64,000 nucleotides of DNA, taken from contig VXAY01004285.1 of assembly GCA_013399855.1 (NCBI GenBank), positions 127,179 through 191,178 of the forward strand, read 5' to 3'. The notes under the pieces are model-generated. The model was given only the letters and a program-made list of their open reading frames with translations. It searched no databases and was not told the DNA's origin. Shown piece after piece: positions 13,243 through 26,616 of this stretch (its first letter is position 1; every line of letters begins with the position of its first letter). Made by a program: the position numbers and the translations under genes. This DNA is from Oxyruncus cristatus. Lineage: Eukaryota > Chordata > Aves > Passeriformes > Cotingidae.

Positions 13243-13388
13243 TAGAAAGTTAAAAACCATAATTAATTCTTTTTTTTTTTTTAAGAAATCTGTAAGACTC
13301 TTGGATGTGTAACATGCATAAGTCAAAAGTTCTTTGGTAGGCTGCACTGATGCCCTTTACATTCTTCATCTGACTGATTTTGAGGGGG

Positions 13389-13434
13389 CTTCCTGATGTA
13401 TGAAACATCCCCTTCCTGATGTACGAAAAATTGG
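13389..13434. repeat. 23-bp imperfect tandem duplication
   Basis: CTTCCTGATGTATGAAACAT (13389) is repeated as CTTCCTGATGTACGAAAAAT (13412) with a period of 23 bases. Confidence 0.8.
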
Positions 13435-14076
13435 TCAGATTTTTCTCCTTGTTCACTCCTGTACACTCTTCTACAACTCCAAGATATTTTCCAAATCACA
13501 TTTTTAAATTGATAATACCTGTTCAATTTAACCAAATATCTAAGTTTAGCTAAAGACTTTTTCAATTATATGGTTATTTCACTTTTGGGGGGCAAATTAT
13601 ATGGGTCTGATGTTCAGTAAACCATGTGTCTGAGTCTCTGTTCAGCTGAGTTGGGTCTCTGCTATGTTATTCCTGCTGACTTGCCTTATCCTTGTGCAAC
13701 TGGAGATCCTTGCAGGGGTGAAAGCTCTGTCCCAAGAGAAGCAAACACCTTCATCTCTCTTTCTCAAGTGACAAAATATAATGCAATGGCTAAGCAACAG
13801 GAATTTGTAAAAAAACCTTGCAAGGTTTTTCTACATGTGTTCCTGGGCATCTGTACTCTTCTAGGGTGGCCGTCACAGGTCACACAGGCTATTTTCTAGT
13901 GCCTGAGGTAACATTCAGGTATCTTAAACAGTGGACGTCTGACTTTTTGCAGCCTGGTGCTTACCTAGCCATTCTGTATTCCTGAATGAGATGCAGATTC
14001 TACCTTGAAAACAAAGGGAAAAGTGTCTTACAGGAAATGACAATAACCTCTTCTGTGAGTGGAAATCCTAGCTAAC

Positions 14077-14480
14077 CATAGAATCATTTAGGTTGAAAAA
14101 CACCTCTAATATTAGAGTCCAACCACTAACCACAGTTACTTGTCCCTTAATATCTCCCTGGATGGTGACTCAACTCCTTGGGCAGCCTGTTCCAGTGCTT
14201 CACAATGTTTCAGTGAAGAAATGTTTCCTAATATCTAATCTAAACCTCCCTCAGTGCAACTTGAAGCCATTTCCTTTCATTTTATCACTGGTTATCTGGG
14301 AGAAGAGACAACCTCTCCCTGACTACAACCCCTTTCATGTAATTGTAGAAAATGATACATTCTTCCCTAAGACTCCTTTTCTCCAGGCTAAACACCCCCA
14401 GCTCCCTCAGCTGCTCCTCATCACAATTGTGCTCCAAACCCTTCACCAGCTCTGTTGCCCTTCAACCTATTGTCCTGGTA
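14077..14480 (-). mobile_element. CR1 retrotransposon 3' UTR, older copy
   Basis: Starts with CATAGAATCATTTAGGTTGAA, the complement of the CR1 3' terminus. GAGTCCAACC, a CAGCCTGTTCCAGTGCTTCAC block, a TTTCCTAATATCTAATCTAAACCTCCC block and TTCTCCAGGCTAAACACCCC follow, all in the order expected for CR1 3' sequence read on the opposite strand. Similarity fades after TGTTGCCCTTCAAC at about 14475. The 159-residue open frame on the plus strand across it is antisense to the element and not a gene. Confidence 0.93.
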
Positions 14481-17400
14481 CCAGAGCCAAATGCATTGCA
14501 TGGACATGTGTTGAATTTGGTCCTCTCCTGGTACAGTATTTTAAATGTGTGGCATCTATAGAGCTTTGCTAAAGATCAGTGTCCCTGCTTTCTGTCTCAA
14601 AAGTCTTATAGATTCACCTAAAAAAATGCAGCTCAGTGAAGCAGATAATAGTAACACTTCCCTTGGATAGCTACACACTGTGAGACACAGCTATTATCAA
14701 ACCCCAGAACTGGGAGAACTTATGGTCCTTTTCTTCTCATGATAACTTACACTTTGAAGCCTGATGAACCTTCACTTCTTTCTCAAGCAAAGCTGCAGCC
14801 CTGCACAGAAACACTGCTGCCCAGCCAGGCTCAGGTCTTGGTATGCATCATGCTCCCCAGGCAAGTGAGAAGGTTACAGAGAGAACTGAACCTGCATCTC
14901 TCACATCCTTTAACTCGCAAGGTTTTTCTACAAAAAGTGTGACCTTTACTTCCTCCACTATTGTTTTGAAAAAAAAGAGGGGAGGGAGGAGAAGGAAGCA
15001 CCTGCATTTATTTGGAAGAATGCTTTCTGACTGAGTTCCTCAAGTGGCATTTGTGAAGGAACATCGTTTCTAAATCCAGACCAGACTTGGGCACAAACTA
15101 GGCAAGGAGCAGCTCCCTTTGGTCCCATCAAGCCTCTGCACAAACCCAGAATAACAACTTGTCACTTACATAGAATACAAAGATCAAACCCTGGAATACA
15201 AACGGGATATTTCTCCCAAGACAGTGATATTTTCATGATCATATTTTGTGATTCAAAGAACACAGATGCATAGATGATTTCTGTGTGACTTTTACTGGAA
15301 GCTCTGAAACCAGCTAACTGGGTTAGGTGCCTATCTCATGTAAATGACTAGAAAATATAACAGACAACTATCCACATCTTTCAGCAATTAAATGACTTAT
15401 TGGATCCATCTTTATTTATTTAAAGAGAAGGAGTAAGAACAAACTATGAATCCTTATGTTACTGAAGTGATCTGAGGATAAATATATTAAAGATTTTAAA
15501 AAGCTATATAAATAATATGAAGGGTAGATGAAATTTATTTCCCTATAGAGGATAATCACTCTATCAACCAATATGATTATTTAATAATAAATGTAGAAAC
15601 TCAGTACTAATTGTTTACACTTTTAATTAATAATTGGCAGAATTAGTCAAGACTCATTAAATCTCTGACAGAGGTTCTACAACAGAACACACCAATTAAG
15701 CTTTTACTGGGAATATCCTTCAAAATGTAACAGGAATTTTCTTACACCATCAGTTATAAAATGAAACATTTAAGTCCTAGCTTTAAATCAGCATCCAAAG
15801 AAAAAGCATGAACTGCTGTGATCACTCTTCAGAAAGTTTCAGTCTTTCTCACTAATTTCTCCTCCTGAATTTACAAGTTTTTACTACACAAGAGCACAGG
15901 CTGTTCCCCTGGGCATCTTTGCTCCCCAAATTGTCATCTTCATCTCAGTCCCTAGTTGGAAACTGCCCAGCTCTTGCTCTCCTACAAGCTCACAGGACCC
16001 AGGTGAGCTAATTCAACTTTGACAAATCTCAGTTTAATACAGAAGATTGATAATTTAAATACTCTTATCACTGTGTCCCAAGAACCTCATGAAGAAAACT
16101 GACACGATACAGCTCACTTGGGTGCATGGATTTTTTTTTTTAATTTTTATTTATTTTGTGTGTTAAAGAGAAATCTAACAATTGAAGTTATTTGGAATGT
16201 CTTTGGTCCATCTGGAAATAAACCTTTTCTCCCAATGAAAATAATACTGGGGCTATTAAGAGCTAAATTTTGTCTGATAAAACCAAATGTGGCCCTAGGG
16301 TATAATGTATGCCTTTTGGCTCTTTTCTCCATGCCATTTTTCATTGGGCCAGAATAATTGAATTAAAACTAATTTATTAACAATTAAAATAAAATAAAAC
16401 CAGACATTGTTTAAAGAACTGGAAAAAGAATCTAGTACCATTCTTTTTTAAGACTAAAACCACAAATGAGAAACTCAGCTATTCAGGCAATTAACATCCT
16501 TCAAGGGTAGAATCAAATGCTTAACCGTAGTGGAAGTAACAGAAAAAAAAAAGACCTTATAAACACATAAAATAGAACTGCAAGGAATCTGACACTACAA
16601 ATAATAGCTAACATACCTTTAAGAATAAATACTGCTAGAACACATCTCTTGATCAAATAGCAATACAAGTAGAACAAAAATATATGCCTTGAAAGATAAA
16701 ATTTGCTTTTAAGGGATAAAGAATTTCCTGTGTTCTTTGCAACATGTTACTGAAAAATTAACTCCAACTAACAATAATATGTAATTTGTTACATGATCTG
16801 TAAAACCGTCAGAATGCTCACCAATGCTTTAAAGGACTGATAAATCATACTCTGAGTTGCAGATGAAAAATTTGTGTAAAGTGTCATAGCACTTGTCACT
16901 AGTACTTCTATAAGTCAATTTAGGTGGATAGTAATAAGAAACAACCTAAATCCACAGATGATAATCTATTGCTTGTCATGGACTAAAAAATAATGCAAAG
17001 GGCCTGAGGAAAAACCTATAAAAAGGAAATAAAATAAGAGTCAGTTTAGAAACACTATCTAGATTAAAAAAACTGTATACACGTGGATAGAAGAAGTTCC
17101 TGCTTGGATAACGGTAACAGATTTGGCAGTCTTCCTGGTTTAAGGTACTATGAATATAATGAGTGATCTGAGCATCTTAGCACAGGGCAAGGAAGACAGC
17201 TGAGAGTTGGAAGAATGTAGAACTCACTGAGGACCAAATTCTCAATCATCTATTCACTGCAGCAAGGACAAGATGGCCACTGTCATGCTTATTTGGTGTC
17301 CAGTACCTTCAGTCTGACCTTGTGCTACAGTGTAAACATGACTTTAAACCTTACAGAAAACCACAGTTTGAGGTCTGGGCTTTGGCCTTCATGACCCTTG

Positions 17401-20400
17401 CTGTCACTGACAGCACACTCAAGCTAATGTTGGTACCATTGGCCATCAGAGACTGGAGAGGCAGCCTTTGCCTCCTGAGGGTATGGCCTGAGCCCAGAAG
17501 TGACGTCATTGTGTTTTTCATCAAAGGTGAAATCAGAGCCTCAGCTCCTGGACTCCAGAAAAAATGTGAGCCCAGACACACATGGTCCCTTTCTAGCCTG
17601 TTTCTAGGAGGTAATAGTGAACAACATCCCTTCCTTGCTTCAGCTGAAGCCTACAGTTTCCCAGGAGCAGAGAGTGAGGAGAGGAAGAGCAGAGAGCTCC
17701 ACTCTCAGCTGAAAAGCAGTAAGCAACAGCTTGGGTCTGTCCAGGAAATGCAGCTTCTCCCTCAGCTAGGATTTCCCAGTCTCAGCTTGATTCCGTCCAA
17801 ACTGGACATTGTTGTGAATAAAGATTCACTACTAAATACAGAGCGCTCAATGCTAGAACCTCAGCGTAGGGTTCCACAGTCCCACATCTGAGGTTTCACT
17901 GTGAGAAAACAATGATTTAGGATCAAACCTGAGCTCTGACATACCACACAAACAGTTTTATCTCAGCTGTAAGTTATCCTGAAAAGAATATTCCCCGAAG
18001 GAATAGCCGTAGTACAGCAGTACATGCAGTAGTGCCTTTACAAGGTAGTGCCAATAATCAGACAATCACTCCACTGGCTCTTGGAGAGGACCACCTTAGA
18101 GAGTCCGTCAGAAAGCCCTGCTGCAGAATCCAGAATTTCCTCCATCCTACTCCTAGGGAGATGATTAGAGCAGAAATATAGGTCTTTATGCTGCAGGGCA
18201 TCTGGCATAAAGCAATTTCAAAGGTAGACAGGAGGACCTAGTCCATTATAACTCAACTCTCAACCCTGCAGATCACACTTTCTTTCCCATAGTGTGGGGA
18301 AAACAAAGAGCATGGAAGCAAAAAACGTAAGAATTACAAATCACCAGGGACTATATACAGAAGACAGCATGCCCCGAGACAAGTCCTCCCCACACGACTA
18401 TAGACATTGATTATTGTCTGCAGTTCTGGGAACACCAATTTGGGAAACATGTTTTTTAACAATTTGTTCCATAGAAGCCTCTGTCCCAAGAAGTATGTAA
18501 TTTAGAAATTTTTACACTCTACTGGGTGGCACAAATGAGAAACCACTGAAAGTAATGAAAAAAACATGCCAGCTCTTACTGAAGCCTGCCATTTGGCTCC
18601 AAGTCAGGTTTCAGGGGAATCAGATGAAGTAAAAACAAGAGCCTGAGGATGACAAACATGTCTTGTGGCACACAAAACTAAGAAAATACTGGAACTTGCT
18701 CCTTACACACCTGTAACCAGAGCAGTTTCTTCTGATGTCTGACTGAGGCCCGGTTTCTACCATGAGTATTCAAACCAAACTATTCTTATTCCTGAATGGT
18801 AGCAGTGAATACAGCAGGAAAACATGAAATACGTACATACTTTTTATTTCTTTCCCTGAGTACAACAACAAAGGCCTTTGCTTTCCTTTTATTTCCACCC
18901 TTATTTCATTCATCTGCTCTGATAAGATCTTCCTTCTTAGATGGGCTTTACTTCAAGTTTCTCTTTTCCTTCTTCACACTATTACTTCTCATCTCTCAAC
19001 ATTCATGTATTTCCTGGTTTCAAAAAAGAAAGACAATTCCCATGGTAATTAGAAAATTCCACATTATTTCAATCTTTGTTCCATTAAATTACTGTCATCT
19101 TTCCCTCTTTCTCAATTTCTCAAAGTCTTGAGGAATGTATCTATCATTTTGTATAGTATCCTATCCAGGTCCATCACGTTGCAGAGACTTTTCCCAGCAT
19201 GACCTCTTTTTGGGTCTTCTCATTATTAATGATTTGTCTCAGACCATCTGTGAAAGCCCTGGTTCATCCCCTCATTGTTCTCTGATTATTTAGCTGTTTT
19301 CCACCCTGCAGATAGCTCTTTACTGCTGTTTTAAAGCAAACTACTAGTGTATCTAACACCCATCACTTCAGCATTTTGTATTTAACAATTTGATTCACTT
19401 TTCAAACTGTTCTGTGATGGTAATTGTCTTTCTTTTATCTTTACTTTGTGGGTGTTCCCCAGAAATCTTCTGTCACTTCTCCAGGCTTTTTCTCTTTAAT
19501 CTTGGCAACCAACACTTTTATCTCCATTCATGGTAGATTTTATCATTTGTCAGATGACAAATCATTGTATTCATCTTTTTATTTTTTCTTCCTGTATATC
19601 TTTGATTTTATCTTTGGGGTTTTTTTCCCCTTGTTTTTCCATGGATGGAAAAAATGGTTACCATAATTTTATTTGCCTTAAAGCATATATTTTCATGGCA
19701 TATTGCCATATGGCATAGAAAAACATGATGTACCTCTGAATAAGACGGCTCAGGACATGGGAGAACAGTTGAAACATCAGACTGCTGGGAAGACTTAGGT
19801 AAACCATTGCGGTCATTGGCTACTTGAGCTTTCTCCAGTGAGGCTCAATCCCTGTTCGGTTTGATAGTTAAAAAGACCACACTTTTTGGCAGGTTTCAGG
19901 CTCTGTTACAGTAAAGTGCTGTCTGTAGAGTCTGATCTCACATCTTTAGCTATGTCGTACTAGCAACACCAGTTTCCTTCCAGCTTTGCCTTGTTCTTTT
20001 CTTAAATATTGTCCAAAACATCTGTGTAATCTTTTTACTATAATACTTTTGCCTTCCTGTTTACCTTTTCCACACTTGTTCTCAGTCTGTTTATAAGGAT
20101 TAATTATGCCCGTGACATTTGAAATCACTTCCCAAGGGCAAAATCTAGCCCAGAGGAACAGCAGGAGCTTCATCAGGAACTTTTATTTAACCAATGCTAA
20201 AAATAATCGTGCAAATTTTTTTGCCATTTCAGTTTATATTTTAATACAGAACTCACAATTTACTTAATTCTTAAGACAATATTAAATTGCCACATACTGT
20301 TTAATAATCAAAATATCATATGCAGAAATCTCAATTACTCCTAGGAATCATTTAGTACATTTATTATATACATTGTGTACATTTATAATTAACAGTACAC

Positions 20401-21179
20401 TGACAGCCAACATAACTAAAGACTTTGAGTGTTAATTACCAGGATTAATTGATATAGATACAATTTTCGTGGGTAGAAACTCTGAATCAAGACTAAAATT
20501 TTTGTGTTTGTGAATTACACAGTGCATGTGGTTTTGCATAATATTTTCAAGAAAAAAAACAGTATTTTTTGCAATTCTTACATATGCATAGAATTTTCAT
20601 TGCCACATGGGTTGAAACTATATTTTTCTATGTTGCAAGGATTAAAAAAAAATGTTGTGGAACAAAAACAAAATCTACATGGATAAACAGAATATCAACA
20701 TCCTTAAATATGATTTTGATATAAAACAGAGGTCTGGCAAAGAAAAATTAGGTCCAAAAGCACCCTTGTTTTTTTCAGGATGGTGGGACTGAACAAAATA
20801 CAATATACAGTTCTAGCTTTTCCTGATATTCACTTTGCCTCATAGCTGGCTAATACATCCTTACAGAGTTAGTCAACTTTCTCCCCATTCTTCCTCTACT
20901 GTTCACTATGCAAAATAGAGATAATGCTAATTACTTATGTAATAGAGGTAACAGGGGCATTAAATGCTGATGTGAATACTTTATGCTGACAGTAGTTTGA
21001 CCCAGGCACTATGTTAAATATTATAATCAGTACAACTGCCAATCTCTCCACTAAGAAATTTTCTGTGCCTTTTCAGAAAGACAGATGTCTGCCAGGTCAT
21101 ATACACAATACATACATCAGATGAAAGTTGTGGTAGGCTTTCCATTGATTGGAAAAGAAAAAGTATAACATATAAAGAC
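14481..21179. other. Long unique AT-rich stretch, no gene seen
   Basis: No exon, RNA gene or repeat family recognised. T-rich sequence occupies about 18830-19640. The 20200-20470 segment is very AT-rich with several TAATTA-type homeodomain core sites and few simple repeats, which is compatible with conserved non-coding DNA but cannot be judged without a comparison. Confidence 0.5.
17322..17891 (+). other. Longest open frame in the window (189 codons), unassigned
   Basis: This is the longest uninterrupted frame that is not antisense to a known element. Its start lies in unremarkable sequence. The product has no recognisable domain, a scattered composition and a Ser/Glu/Gln-rich middle. GC content is somewhat raised across 17240-17900. 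I see no splice context, promoter or similarity to a known family. It is most likely a chance frame. A lineage-specific exon or old pseudogene remains possible. Confidence 0.12.
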
Positions 21180-21405
21180 ACACAAAAGAGAACCCAGAGA
21201 ACTACAGGCTGTTCAGTCTTACCTGAGACCAGCAAGATGGCAAAATCATGGAGCAAAACATCCTGGAAATTACGCTAAGGCACATGGAAACAGGGAGGTG
21301 ATTGGTGGCAGCCAACATGACTTCACTAAGGGCAAACCATGCCTGACAGATTTTGTGACTTTCTATGATGGGATTATAGTATTGGTGGGTAAAGGAGAGT
21401 GACTG
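21180..21405 (+). mobile_element. CR1 retrotransposon fragment, reverse transcriptase region
   Basis: An internal piece of CR1 ORF2 in plus orientation. In the frame beginning near 21300, SQHDFTKGKPCLTDFVTFYD is visible, which is the conserved QH-x-F-x-x-G-x-x-C segment of the non-LTR reverse transcriptase domain. Upstream, ATCATGGAGCAAAACATCCTGG and CTAAGGCACATGGAAACAGG match the same protein region in a shifted frame, so at least one frameshift has occurred. Similarity stops abruptly near 21400, so this fragment lacks the 3' end and was probably broken by deletion. It is non-functional. Confidence 0.9.
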
Positions 21406-21408
21406 ACA

Positions 21409-21436
21409 TTTTGTAACATTTTGTAATGTTACAAAA
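21409..21436. repeat. Perfect 11-bp inverted repeat (hairpin)
   Basis: TTTTGTAACAT (21409-21419) and its exact complement ATGTTACAAAA (21426-21436) are separated by six bases, right at the broken 3' edge of the CR1 reverse transcriptase fragment. Confidence 0.9.
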
Positions 21437-24400
21437 ATATTATGAGAAAGTTATTTGAATTCATTCTCTCCTAAACTGCTACAGCTCAATGATTGTTGGC
21501 TTGCAGTAGTTGGTCAAACACACTCGTCTCCTTTTATTAAGAGCTATAAGAGAGCTATTAAAAACTGCAAAACATTAAAAAGTGTAGAATTCACTCCTGT
21601 TTTTGGAGGTTGCAAGTTGGAGGACACGAGTTGCTATATTCAAAGAGAAGCAGGTCACCTCTTCCATGCCTCCGGATACTGCAGAAATGAAACCCGCCCA
21701 CCTGTCCTAGTCTTGAAGTCCGCAACCAAGGCACCTTTTTCTTACAGCGTGCAAATTAGAGAAAAGAGACAACATTTCCTAGAAAGACATCAGATTTTTA
21801 ATTTAAAATTCCTTTTTAGAAGCTTCAATCTATGTAGAGCTAACTGATTTACTGCAAAGATTTTTTTTTCCTTCTTTCTCCTCAAATTCTACTTTAATAC
21901 TGCTTTATGTTCTTTACATTCATGTGGAAAAAAATGGAGAGAGGAGGTAAAGAGATGTGGCCAACTAAAGAAATTATCTTTTTTTATTTTTGAGTTTTTA
22001 AAACAAATTTCACAAAAAAAATAAACTTACCACTAAGCATTTGCTAAGGACTAGCTAGATAGAAACAGGCAAGTGTTAACTAGCTTTATGATATTTTCAT
22101 TCTCTGAAAAAACACTGAGGATGTGGATATTTATCACAGTGGAAGGAATGAGTAGTTATTTTTACATCCAGACATCTAGGAATATTTAGATAGGCTCTGT
22201 AACATGCAGTGGCAAAGACATTTCCTAATCTATTGTATCTTTTCAAACCAGATTATATTCTGCACAGCAAATTCTCTTTACTCCTTCTCAAAATACACAG
22301 AAACAATAATGAGCCAAGAGCATAAGACATAATTCATGCCTGCATTTTTTAAAAAAAGGTTATAAAATAATTTATTTAAAATAACCTAAATCAGTTTGTG
22401 AACCTAGTTAAAGGCTGATTAGACAAACACTTTAGACAAGAAGAAAATTCAAGAAGTACTGGTCTTAACAAGGTAGATCTGCCACAGTCAGAATAAGACC
22501 TATTTTGGCTTATTTAAGAACAATAAGCAATCCATCAATTTATGCAAATAGAAACATGTAATTTACCTTGTAGCTTTTAAAAAGTAAAGTGATTAAGAAA
22601 GTCATGATCACAGAACTCTCAAAATCAGACATGCACTCATTTTGGTTTTGCACTCAATATTGTTTAAACTCCCACTGCTTTTCGTCCTAGACAATGCAGC
22701 AAACATACTGAGATAGCAGCCTTCCCAGATCAAACCTCATTACTTTGAGCTTTTGTTCCCTGCCATATACTCTAGAAAACCCAGACTATATTGCCCTAAA
22801 CAATGGTGGTCTTGGAATAGTGTTTAGAAATCATTTTCAATCAGACAGAAAAGGATTGGAATTTTTACAAAAAATATCAGTTAAGAATAGGACAGAAGAC
22901 TGCATGGGAAACAAAAAACAAGAGAATAAAAAGGATATGGATATATCTGGAGCTTTGTTGGCTCATGAGAGAAAAATGTTGATCTAGAACAGTTTTCTAG
23001 AAGGGTCCTATTAAGAAAACAGAAAACTTAACAAGACATTGGTTTGAGTTACAGTAAAACACTAATAAGTGTTATTTATAAGCAACTGCATGTGTAGTTA
23101 CCAACTGAAGTGTAATACATTTGAAGCATTTTCCCCTGTAGTAATCTCCTCTGTGTTTAAACCAGTTGTGAATTTATTGGGAAGTAAACCTTTCACATGC
23201 ACAAGCCAGATATTCAGAGATCTGGTTAACTAACTTGAAAGGCCTAATTTTGGAGACCTACTACCTGTAAAAGGTGATATTAAAAGAGATTTCATAAAAA
23301 TACAAATGGATAATTGGAGAGATTGTAGACTGCTGTTGTAAATTCCTATTGTCAAGGAAGTTTTTCTTCACTGCTTTACCCAATAGCTGGATCATTCTCT
23401 CCAAACTGAACATTTCCAAAGGAATAAAGGTGTCAGGCGAGCGATACCAAGGGTTTCAGCTATGCCATTTACCTCCTGCTACATACTGATAGGTGATCCT
23501 CAGCTGAACAAGACAGGGAATAAATGCATGTTTGCATTGCTCTGCATACCTCGTGCTGATTTGGCCGTGTATTTTGACTGCAATATATAGGGCCTGCTCA
23601 CTGCAGAGGCTCTAGTCTCACAAATATCCATGGGACTTCGAGCAAAATAGAAATAAAATATGTTATTGAAGAGAATTTTACAGGTAATAGACAAAGAGGT
23701 AGAAATAATGGCATCTCCCTATTAGATAAAATCTGAAAAAAACCCAGCACACCTCTTCACAACTTCACCTCCACTTTTTTATATTTCCTCCCTCCTTAAA
23801 CATAGGTAATGTTTTTAATTCCAGAAGACTAATCTTTCACAGGGTAAAGTGAATGGAGTTCTGCTATTTTATGGCAGCCAGATATATAAGAGAGTGTGTT
23901 TTTTTCAGTCTCAGGTTTGAAAACTTGCAGTAAACGTCAGAAGATTCAGTGATACTACATTGTATTATGTAGCCTGTACTCAACATGCTAGCAACAATCC
24001 AGTCTTACTGCAATTAAATAAAAGGCATCCAAATGTGCTGAATTACAAAGAATAAAAGTACTAAGGACATATGCTTCCACTGAGCATATTTTACTACATA
24101 TTTTATTGAGATAAAATCCAGAACCCCAATTCAAACTTTTTAATACTCACCAAGCACCCCACAACTGAATCCTTAAATATTAAGTTATGACAGTTCATCT
24201 TTACATTTTAAATCCACATTTACCTTAATTACCTGATTTGGCTTGCCGCTTCATCTTTTATTAAAGGACTTTTTATTCACAAAACATATTTCAAACAGAG
24301 TGTGCTTGTTGGCTCCTTTTCCACTGTAGTATCTTTACAGTCTTTCAACTGAAATCTCCATACAGCAGACAATCATCACTAATGGAAATAACGCAGAAAC

Positions 24401-26559
24401 TAAAATTAGTGCCTCATTATTCAGAAAGCTTTTAATATTCTTCCTTGTGCTGCAGTAAATTGAGTTGTGGAATAATTAGTTTATTTTGTGGAATGTGAGA
24501 GCTAATTATTGCTTCACTGTACAAGAGGTACTAAATTATACATGGATTTTAGGCTTTAGAAATACTTCAGTTTGTGGCTTCCTCCCCACTCATCTAACTT
24601 GCTTTAAGCTGCAATGTTTTTAGCTACAGACTTTCTTCAAAATAGTGTGTTTTCCAGGCACAAATATTGTAATATTGATAAATCTTCTGTTGGTTTGGGT
24701 TTTTTTTAATACAGTAGAATTATTTCTCAAAAGAGTATACAATATATGAGCCTTCTAAACTTAATGTGTCATTCCTAAAGTTCAAAGGGTTTGAAGTTTA
24801 TTAGCACTCTTCACCCAAACTGCTTCATTTTACTAGTTACATCCTCTCTAGTTACCTTCACTTTTCTCTTGTTCATAACCTCAGGATTTGAATATGCAGG
24901 TTATACAGTAAAATACAGTAAAATCCAAAGGTGAAAATTGTTGCATGTAGGAAAGAAGAAATCAAGATAAGAAAATACAAATCTTTATCCTTCTGTCATC
25001 TTTGAGAAGTACATATGAGATACAAGGAAGACTTAGTAATTTTATGAACTTGCAATGTTTTATAAATGAGACAAGGTAAGCCATCACTGAGGAAGAGAAA
25101 ATGGTAATAAATGGTTTAAAAACAACCACAGGCTGGCACATCACCTTTAGAGAAACAAATTTCAGTGCAAAAGGTACACTGGGATGAAGCTTCATTTTTC
25201 TCTTCAGCATCAATGACATGACAATTACTTTAGTAGCTGAGAAGTCTTACATGCTACAAAAGGCAAAGCAATAATCCTACCTATATAGAGGAAAAACCTG
25301 TAGAGTAATTGTGTGCCAGCCCTAGAGACAGGAGGATAAATTATCCTTGTGTTATGACAGTGGTCCCAGGGTTTGCCACAGGAGAGGTGGGGAGAATCGT
25401 TTCACTTCATTAAAAGATATTTTAAGGATAATTTTTTTGCCAAAAAAACAAGCAAATAAACCCTGAGACGAGAAATGAGTTTTCCTTTGACCTTTGTCAT
25501 AAAGCCCCTGGAGACAAGTTCTCATAATGACCTCATATTATTTGGGGGCAGGGAATAGTGTGAATTAAGAGCCTTCTCTTGATATCTTCAGGGAAATTGA
25601 TCACAGGTTCTTGTGCATTATTATGTTTTAATACCCCAGATGCACACAAATAATGTATGTTCTGTTGCAAACAATCCATTACATATATTTCAAAGATAGG
25701 CAATGAAAATATTCAGACAACAGTACCTCTAATTTATAGTTAAAATTATTAAAAAAAAAACCAACAAAACTTTGTGTGACCTCTGGAATAAAGCAAAAGA
25801 CCGGCATTAGTTTGCTGTTCGGGAATGCAGAATTTTACAGTGTGGGATTGCAAGGAGGAAGGATCAAGTTTTTACTTTCACCTTTCAAATTCTAAGAATC
25901 CAGGAAGCAAACATTACCGAAGTGGCAGTCTTGTAAATTAGTCTTGTACTACAACTTACTGCATTTTTTTTTATCTCTCAAAGCCATTTATCCCAAAGGT
26001 AAAACAGTAAATATAATCAACTATTCCAGGTATTATGTTTTTTTAAGGACCATATCTATTCTTGCCAGAAACTGGACTAAAAAAATTCATTAGTTGATCA
26101 TAAGCTACCAGAAGGTTCGAGAAGTTCATTTTGAGACCATTAGAGATCTTTGTCTAATTGGTCCCAGTAACCTAAGAATGTCAATCTAATGCAATTCTCT
26201 TGGCTTCACGACCTACTTGTTGTTCCTAAGAAAATACGTTTTAAAAAACTCTATTTTAAAATGTTCCATACTTTTTGCACTGGAATACATATGTTCATCC
26301 CAGAAGGCCCATTACAAACAAAATCCAATACTGTATTCATCTAAAACATTGTTTTAGCCCAATTAACTAGAATGAAATCGATTGATCTCTACACAGACAA
26401 ACTTTTCATATTCTGATTGCTTTATTTTATGTGGTATGCAGGACATTCGAATTTACACACTCTACTCCAAGAGAATAAAATTGAGCTAGGATTCAATCTA
26501 CCTTTGAACTATGATGCTGAAACATGTGGAGGCTGCTAAAATGTGGCACTTGTTTCTCT

Positions 26560-26563
<4 letters not shown>
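21437..26563. other. Unique AT-rich sequence, no gene seen
   Basis: No recognisable gene or transposon. The 130-codon plus-strand frame at 21455-21847 has no domain I recognise. 24220-24560 is AT-rich without simple repeats and contains several TAATTA cores. It could be conserved non-coding sequence, which is unproven. A short A run plus CCAACAAAAC lies at 25751-25770. Confidence 0.5.

Positions 26564-26616
<53 letters not shown>

Larger units (their letters stand above)
10442..14076. other. Unique sequence with A-rich tracts, no gene seen
   Basis: No recognisable gene. Low-complexity tracts include A runs at 11720-11732 (followed by CAAAACCAAACC), 12302-12319, and an A-rich then A/C-rich stretch at 13171-13242. 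A 23-bp tandem duplication lies at 13389-13434. Open frames at 12824-13138 on the minus strand and 12902-13253 on the plus strand overlap one another and run into the poly-A tract. They are not supported as genes. Confidence 0.55.

Noticed and set aside
14093..14572. 159-codon plus-strand frame
   Set aside because: It is the antisense reading of the CR1 3' UTR.
17322..17891. 189-codon open frame as a real gene
   Set aside because: No domain, no splice or promoter context, and no similarity I recognise. One frame of this length is expected by chance in slightly GC-richer sequence. It is kept only as a low-confidence note.
18420..18600. Possible very old CR1 fragment (GCAGTTCTGGGAACACCAAT)
   Set aside because: Only one short block resembles CR1 and the flanks do not continue the match.
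21455..21847. 130-codon frame next to the CR1 reverse transcriptase piece
   Set aside because: It does not continue the reverse transcriptase and shows no other domain.
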